Source: Larimichthys crocea (lineage: Eukaryota > Chordata > Actinopteri > Sciaenidae). From it: a stretch of 64,000 nucleotides of DNA. Below, piece after piece: positions 57,501 through 64,000 of the stretch. A program made the position numbers and the translations under genes. The stretch is taken from the NCBI RefSeq assembly GCF_000972845.2, contig NC_040025.1:21090017-21154016 (forward strand), given 5' to 3'. The notes below the pieces were generated by a model. The model was not told where the DNA came from. It ran no database searches and worked only from the letters and a program-made list of their open reading frames with translations. Each line of letters opens with the position of its first letter. Within the stretch, counting starts at the first letter, position 1.

Positions 57501-57640
57501 TTTTCTATCACACTAAAAGCAGCTGCTTCCCTCATTTTCCCATTCTCCTTTGTGTTTGTAGAGTATATTTTAGAACATGAACAGTGAACACAGATAAAAT
57601 ACCAATACTAAAGGCATAGGAGTGTGTTTCTGTGGTGGCT
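54533..57640. other. Upstream flank of the opsin, no gene seen
   Basis: It presumably holds the opsin 5' UTR and promoter, but no TATA box, CpG island or clear upstream exon could be identified. One 12-bp hairpin (55.57 kb) is listed separately. Confidence 0.4.
55570..55601. repeat. Perfect 12-bp inverted repeat, 8-base loop
   Basis: Arms GCTGTGATTATG (55570-55581) and CATAATCACAGC (55590-55601) flank AGATTCCA. Pairing does not extend beyond the arms. Confidence 0.9.
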
Positions 57641-57644
57641 TATT

Positions 57645-57990
57645 TAAAGTACTAGTGCGTAGAATTTACGTTACTTTTAGTGGGTGTAGTTGCTGATTAC
57701 AACCCCCTCTTTTCACCCTCTTTCAACAGCGTGAAGCAGAAACTATGGTAGAAAAAGGAAAAATGCCCTATCTAAAGTGAATCTTCAGTTTGTCTGTTCT
57801 CGGCTACTAACATGGTGATTCAACATGGCAAGCTCTGTGGACCCATAGCATCTGTAGATAAAATAAAGTCTCATTCTAAGATAACAAAAATATAACAATC
57901 CTTATTTACAGGTTATTATACACTAATGAAAACACAATTATGCATAATATATTCCATTTCTACCAGGTCTATTAGCTGAGGTCAAAGATG
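57645..57990 (+). mobile_element. TIR-type MITE, near full-length copy (copy 4)
   Basis: It starts AGTACTAGTGCGTAGAATTT and passes through GCGTGAAGCAGAAACTATGG, a GGTGATTCAACATGGCAAGC block, ATCTGTAGATAAAATAAAG and TTACAGGTTATTATACACTA, ending near CTACCAGGTCTATTAG. This is the most complete of the four family members and covers regions present separately in the others. It has no coding capacity. Confidence 0.65.
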
Positions 57991-60649
57991 AACACTGCAA
58001 GATAATTAAAGCACACCTACAAGAAACAACCCTGTCTCTTACAAATTACACACAGTAGTACTATTAGGCCTGCTGAATACACTTGAGAGAAAACACAGTA
58101 GCTGCTTGCATTACACTTCAAACACTGCAGTCAAATATCTCCATAAACAACGAATACAGAGCTGACCTGAGTTAAGGACAAAGCCTCCTTGGGCAATGAT
58201 CAAACATGAAATCCGACCTTCAGGTGTAAAATCACATTCACGACTGCTGAGTGCTAAGAACTGGAGGTTCATTTTACTGGCATGAATTTTCACATTCACA
58301 ATTTTCTTTTTTTTTCACTCATGCATAATTTCTCTGCTACATTAAGCCAAGATGCTGTGTGTGATTAAATGCTGTAATGCTGGATCATTTGATCCATTTC
58401 CACAAGGCATCAGTCATCCAGATGCCATAGACACTCCTAAATCAAAATTGATCACTGCACGCTTATTCCTTTCATAAGCAGAAGCATTATCTCCAGTATG
58501 CAGTAGGCATACTCACGAGATAACAAATGACTAGTGCAGTTAAGAAAACAAAAAAAAGAAGGAGGAGTACATTACATCATAAACCAGTGTTTTTATACCC
58601 TGCCTGCTCACTTGCTCAGTTTGGTGCCAGTGCTATTGAAACCTATAGGAAATGCATGGAGAAGCACACTAAGACCCAACATATCTATGTCACATGACCT
58701 TTGATGAAGAAACAGCTCTAACAAATGAAAGAACATGCAAGAACACAGAGAATAATGACTAACTTCTTCAAATAGACACATTCAATTGAAGATAATTATG
58801 CATACATTATAGGACTCATGGCAAATCAAATGAAAATGTTCAACATGGCAAGTTAAAGAAAAATTTCAAGTGAAGTGTCCTTTGAAAATGTTTAGTTTCA
58901 GATCTGTATTTATATCTACCTATATCTATAAAACAACAAAGGCATGTATTTAATTTCATGACTATCAGAAACTTTTATATAAAAAACAAAAAAACAAACA
59001 ACACACACATAAAGTTATTATAAAGCTCAATTACATAAGAATGTCCAGTCTGACATAAATCTAGCATGACATTAATGTAATTTGCATGGAAATAAATTAT
59101 TAAACGAACATAGAATTCAAGCAAATGTACCTTAAAAACACATGAAACATAAGCTAAATAACAACCCACCAAAACACTTGTATCGATCACCCAGACCGAT
59201 AACCTGTGAAACTGAGTTGAGAGATGAAGGCGTGGTTTGCCCATTCATGATTATCCAAACTGCACACAGAGTGCAAAGACAAAATGACCCTTCCTCCTTT
59301 TTTAGCTTTCTAAAAGTGCAAGCACACATACACTCCAATATACTCCAATGAGCAAGTTACGGTATTTAGCCCGAGCTGGGAACTCACTGAGCCATTATGA
59401 GTCTAGTTAGATGCATGAATAATGAGTCAAAATCTACTGTGACCTAGACATGAAGTAAGATCTAGCCCCTCTGGAGGAGTGAACACACATTAGCCTCCAA
59501 ATAACCCGCTCTGCAGCTTTTTTAGTGGCGCAACTGAGCCTGACTTCCTCCCTGGTTTTATAAACACTCTGCATACTGTGACCAGGGAGAGCAGAAAGTA
59601 GGCAACTTATTTTCTTTCCCAGTGCTCAAGAGACAAATGAGCAAAAAAGAGACCAGAAGCAACCAGCGAGGGATGCATCTTCAAGAGCTAGAGTCTTAAC
59701 TCAAAGAAATGTTACGGTGGGAGCCAATTATAACAAATAAGCATGATTATGTAAACAGGACATGAGTGATTATCTTGTTTCTCCCAGATATTGCTGATGA
59801 GAAAGATACGGAACACTGATCCAGATCTTATTGCTCTCACACTTTTTAATTTTTCCCCTTTTTATTAGCCTTCTATCAAAACTCGTTACTCACTCTATCA
59901 CCCATAATGCTTATGCATGTTTTTGCTGTGATATAGCAAAGACAAGAGTAGACAGCCCCAGTTTTGAAAGGTGAGGTGAGTGAGGTCAGTTTTGACAACA
60001 CCCACTTCATCAATAACACGTGTCCATTTTTGATGATAAGGTGGAATATAAACTGCCCCAAATGGCCTCCATTACGGCTCGCTCCCTTCATTCCTCAGCT
60101 CTGTTCCTCTTGTCACTTCCCGCAAGTTGCAGAATAGAGGACAGCACTTTTAGACTCACGCCATCTCCCTTCTCTCCTTCCACCATCTCATGTTCTCATC
60201 TTTCATCCTCATCTTCTCCCTGAGGGTATTCATTCATCTAGCCCCCACTCCCTCCCATTTTATATTTTTTCTTACACACACTTTGCATTTCTCTCTTTTC
60301 ATCTTTTCTCCTGCTGTCAAAGGAAAGTACACCATTTTGCCTTTTGCAGAGACGTATGTATGTACATCTCAATTATCTGCCTCTTAGAGCTCAAAGCACT
60401 GCAGACTTAAAGATATATATTTTGTAACTTTTCTACCATCAAAGGAAGGAGCATCAGGAGCTTTGTGAAATAAAAAGGCTAAAAGACAGACGCTGAGCTG
60501 TGAGCTGGACTTCTGGCTGTTGGAGTAGTAAGTAATATTAGCTGGCTGCTATGTCTTGTTGTCTATGTGTTGTTGCACTTGCACATTTGTGTTTGGCTGT
60601 TTGTAAAGTTGTCAACTTGTTATTTTTTGATCATAAGTAATGCAATGAA
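57991..60649. other. Intergenic DNA, no gene seen
   Basis: No coding exon, RNA gene or clear repeat family was recognised. A stretch at about 59.35-59.70 kb is somewhat less AT-rich than its surroundings and free of simple repeats, but nothing identifies its role. Confidence 0.4.
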
Positions 60650-60940
60650 GGGGCCGCTGGGGCTCAGGTGGTAGAATTGTACACTAATCAGAAGACTGGT
60701 GGTTTGAACCCTGGTTCCAATCTGCCTGTTGAAGTGTCCTTGGGCACGTCATCATCACTCACACAGAAGTGAATGTGATAAGCTCCTTTCTGATGAGTTA
60801 CTGGCACCCGTGACCAGTGCTGTCAGTGCATAAATGTTTGTATAAATGGGTGAATGTGATGTATAGTGTAAAAGCACCTTGAGCGGGCAGAACACAATAA
60901 GGTGCTGTATAAGTACAGCCCATTTACCATTTAATCATAA
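60650..60940 (+). mobile_element. SINE with tRNA-like head, family A copy 2
   Basis: The head reads GCTGGGGCTCAGGTGGTAGA, with GGTGGTTTGAACCCTGG as box B. It continues TTGAAGTGTCCTTGGGCACG, AAATGGGTGAATGTGATGTA, AAGCACCTTGAGCGG and GGTGCTGTATAAGTACAG, ending CCATTTACCATTT. It has the same order as the 31.87 kb copy with independent changes. Confidence 0.75.
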
Positions 60941-61194
60941 CAAACGCATGTGTACTGACATATTTATGACAGGGGGTATTGCACTCATCACACACAAAAA
61001 AAAATCATCATCATATCATCATATAAGGTTGCTTTCAGAAAACACTTTAAAAAAAAAACTTAAGGAACGCAAAAAACTAAAGAAAACATCAATCATTACC
61101 AATTTGACAACACATGCAGCATGTAGAAGAAATGCTGCAAATAGAGAAAACACAATCAAATATAGACACTGCAAACTATTTCCATGGGAGGTGT

Positions 61195-61715
61195 ATTCTA
61201 TGTGGTGTGTTGAGGCTGGGGGTTGGGCTCTGGGTGCTCTCTTGGCAGAGATAGGTGTGGTTTGCTGGGTGGTTGTGGGGCTGGCTGCACACACCTGAGC
61301 CTGATCATCATCTGGAGCAGTACTTAGAGGCTGGCGTCCTGTGTTCTCACTGCCAGATTGTCACCGCTTCGTGGAAAATCGGCCTGTGTGCTTTTTGTGA
61401 CTTTGCTACTTGAGATTTCCAACGGAATTACTCACCTGTGTTCTCTGCCTTCAGGATCCAGCTCTCTAACCATCAAGCCACCCCGCCACTGCACACTTCA
61501 GCTCCAAGCCTCAACCTGGCCACACTTTCCACCTCCCTCGTTTCCTGCTTCTACCTCCCCCGTGAGCTTGCCTGCCCCCACAGCCTTCCCTGCGTCAGGA
61601 GACGCCACCTCACCTCTTACCCTCAGTTTCAATAAACTGCTGTTTTGTTCCTTCTCCCTCGTCTGTTTGTCTGCATTTCGGGTCCAGTACCACCGCCAAA
61701 CAACATTATTTCAGT
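61195..61715 (+). mobile_element. Possible solo LTR
   Basis: A GC-richer island in AT-rich DNA. It has C-rich polypyrimidine text, a polyadenylation word (TTTCAATAAACTGCTG) and the ending CTGTTTGTCTGCATTTCGGG, which I associate with LTRs of fish Gypsy-like elements. Neither a flanking internal region nor terminal TG/CA with a target duplication was confirmed. The 138-aa frame inside is proline/serine-rich and not a recognised protein. Confidence 0.35.
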
Positions 61716-63760
61716 TAATCTTTAATTCATATCATAACAGTAATTTTAGGCAACATATTACAGAGCCGGTGTAATATGAATAGTTTTTTTTCATGCATAT
61801 TCACTAAAGAAACCCATCAACATTTCTCTGGAATCACTTAAAAGCTCAGAGGAATCAACCTGGCAATCATCTGTCCCCTTACACATTTAACAATTGCTAC
61901 ATTGCCTTCTATAATTCACCTCAAGAAAAGCGGCAGTGACACTATGCCTGCCAATCTCATGAATACAAATGTAGTGAAATTACGCCTTGCCTTGGAGGTT
62001 AACAGGTAGAAAATGACAATACGAAATGGACCTTAAATTATTGAAGACACGCTCAGGGTGTCAGTGCGGTTTCCTCTCAGTCGACATAAAGGGAGATGGC
62101 GATGATAGTCATTATAATGGGCCATAAAATGCTGGTAAGTGCTGTTTTTTAAGGTGTATTTAATTTAAAGTCAAATGAATATGCTAGAACATAACAATAT
62201 CCTTCATAATTTCTCAAAATCTTTTATTTTGTAGTACCATCCCATTGAATATAAAGTGACACGTAATGCTCAAAGGTACATTTTGTGCCCCCCATGTTAC
62301 GAAACGTCCAAACATGTTGCAGCACACAATTCATGGTAATGCATGCATGACAGCGTATCTCTATGTGACTTCAAGTTTCTGTATCCAGATGGAAGGTTGC
62401 GTTTTCTTCCTCTAAACGCTCATATCCCTCTTTCAGTCGTATATCTATTTAGCCAGCATCTCCCCTTTTAATCCAAACATTTACCCAAGTTTATGCAAAT
62501 TACATGTGTTGCACTTGTCTCCTGGGCTCCCCACATGCCCTGTTCCTCCATCATTTATACATCCATCTGTTCATCTCCTCGCCTTTGACAAATGGCTCTC
62601 AAAGAGCACAGTGCTCAAACACTGACATTCTCTTTCGGTACTTTTTCTTCGTCTTTAATATTAAGGGTGACTCACACCGCCATGGACTTGGATTTCATTA
62701 TGTAAAGGAATGTGTTGATCATTTACTCTGAAAGGTTTTCAGAAAACCAGGGTTCAAGCTCCATCACAATAATGAAAGACAACAAACATCCCTCCTCCAT
62801 ATATAATTTTCTATCTCCTATCCTTCACTCTTTCATGCTCTCTCTATTCCAGCTTCTCTCTTTATGGGAGCTTTGACATATGCCATATCTATATACATGT
62901 ACACATGATTCATTCCCTGTGTTTACATTTAAATATAGTAATTGCGTGGTATACTGAGAAGAGACATCTTTGACAGGCAAACACCAGCCACGCATACACA
63001 CGTCTGCACCTTGCTGAACGAAGTGGATACAGAGTAAACAGATGAGAAACAAATATATCTGTCACATATGACAAGACTCAAAAACATCTAAATAGAAATC
63101 TAAATCATCAATGTATGAATCTGTTGAACTCATCCTTTCTGTTCTTTGTCTGGGTCCAGACCTTCAAATCGGCCCACCCTACCGAGTTAACTGATTCTCT
63201 AGTCTGGCATCATGACATGAAACAGCACTTTCTCAATTGAAAAATGATCTGTCCAATGAGCATCGTGGTGGGAATAATAGTTAGCCAGTCAATGCTGTGG
63301 GGCATTAAATAATAACTGCAGCAAATAACAACAATGGCAGCCAACAGGACAGATAGCATCGACCAACATGTTGGCATGACTATTTCATTACTTAGCCATG
63401 ATGACAATCTTTACCTAACCATACCCAAGTGCTTTCAGTGCATGAACATAACCATAAAAACGTTAAGTATACTTTAGCTGCTGAGGTATAGAAGATATTG
63501 TAGGAAAAACAAATGAAATATGCTGTCAGTGAAGATTTTACAAGCATACAGTACATATGGTACAGTTCAATATGTGTCTTCATTATATTGATTTAAAAGT
63601 AGAATTCAAGAGTTACTACTTGTTTTCTTTTTCTTCCTGTTACACATTAGTAAGATAAATATAATTTCTAGAAGACAGGGTTGCTTACTGGCATGATAGA
63701 CAATATATCTGATTTGAAAGTCTTTACTTTTGTAGCCCTGTTTTCTCATTACTGTGTCTG

Positions 63761-63801
<41 letters not shown>

Positions 63802-64000
63802 CTCTCTGTTTATCTATCTTTCCAAGACTATTTTCACAGTTTTACAATTGCTTCCAGAAGAAATGTCAAAAGCCAACTTCATCCTTGGACCTTGGACTGA
63901 AAGTATTTAGCTTACAGCATAGCTGTGCACCAACATCACACCCAGAAATGAGAAATTAAATGAAAGAAATGAAATCTTAAAACAAGAACATGTATAAATC
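61716..64000. other. Right flank, no gene seen
   Basis: AT-rich sequence with no supported exon. A hydrophobic 65-aa minus-strand frame at 63.21-63.41 kb has no recognisable family and no splice partners. Confidence 0.4.
63763..63797. repeat. TC microsatellite
   Basis: A perfect TC run of 35 bp. Confidence 0.95.

Noticed and set aside
61358..61774. 138-aa Pro/Ser-rich frame
   Set aside because: It falls in the LTR-like island, contains its poly(A) word, and has no recognisable domain.
63210..63407. Hydrophobic 65-aa minus-strand frame, possibly a membrane exon
   Set aside because: No recognisable family, no convincing splice partners, and AT-rich hydrophobic frames are common by chance.

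Overview
The window looks like nuclear DNA from a ray-finned fish, most likely a percomorph teleost. The evidence is three vertebrate protein-coding genes with GT-AG introns, AT-rich spacers full of CA, AT and GA microsatellites, and short repeats of fish type: tRNA-headed SINEs, L2-like LINE tails and TIR-type non-autonomous DNA transposons. The species call is inference. No bacterial, plasmid, phage or CRISPR material was seen.

Layout. (1) 1-3.8 kb: left flank with no recognisable gene. (2) 3,991-8,216, minus strand: rnf114, six coding exons, 227 aa, a RING E3 ubiquitin ligase. (3) 8.2-10.7 kb: spacer between two divergent genes, largely filled by a DNA-transposon remnant, two opposed L2-like LINE tails and other repeats. 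(4) about 10.7-14.95 kb, plus strand: spata2, with a CpG-rich promoter and non-coding first exon, then two coding exons, 566 aa; it is the adaptor between CYLD and the linear ubiquitin ligase complex. (5) 14.95-44.0 kb: about 29 kb with no coding exon I can support, holding the spata2 3' UTR, microsatellites, SINEs, one tandem duplication and one strong hairpin. (6) 44,008-54,532, minus strand: a complete five-exon, 403-aa opsin of the neuropsin (Opn5) group. It keeps the retinal-binding lysine but has VCW in place of the E/DRY motif, and a cysteine at the position equivalent to rhodopsin 188. (7) 54.5-64 kb: upstream flank of the opsin, with another transposon copy, another SINE, a possible solo LTR and a second hairpin.

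How the genes relate. rnf114 and spata2 are head to head, as they are in human, and both act in ubiquitin control of inflammatory (NF-kB) signalling. The opsin is convergent with spata2 across the 29 kb spacer and has no evident functional tie to it. Exon boundaries were set by eye from splice consensus, reading-frame continuity and remembered family sequence; in all three genes the joined exons keep one open frame from ATG to stop.

The most noteworthy item is the opsin: intact receptor architecture and chromophore lysine, lost canonical TM3 G-protein motif, adjacent Cys-Cys in extracellular loop 2, and a tail with 11 cysteines in 56 residues. I found no other candidate for an undescribed system.
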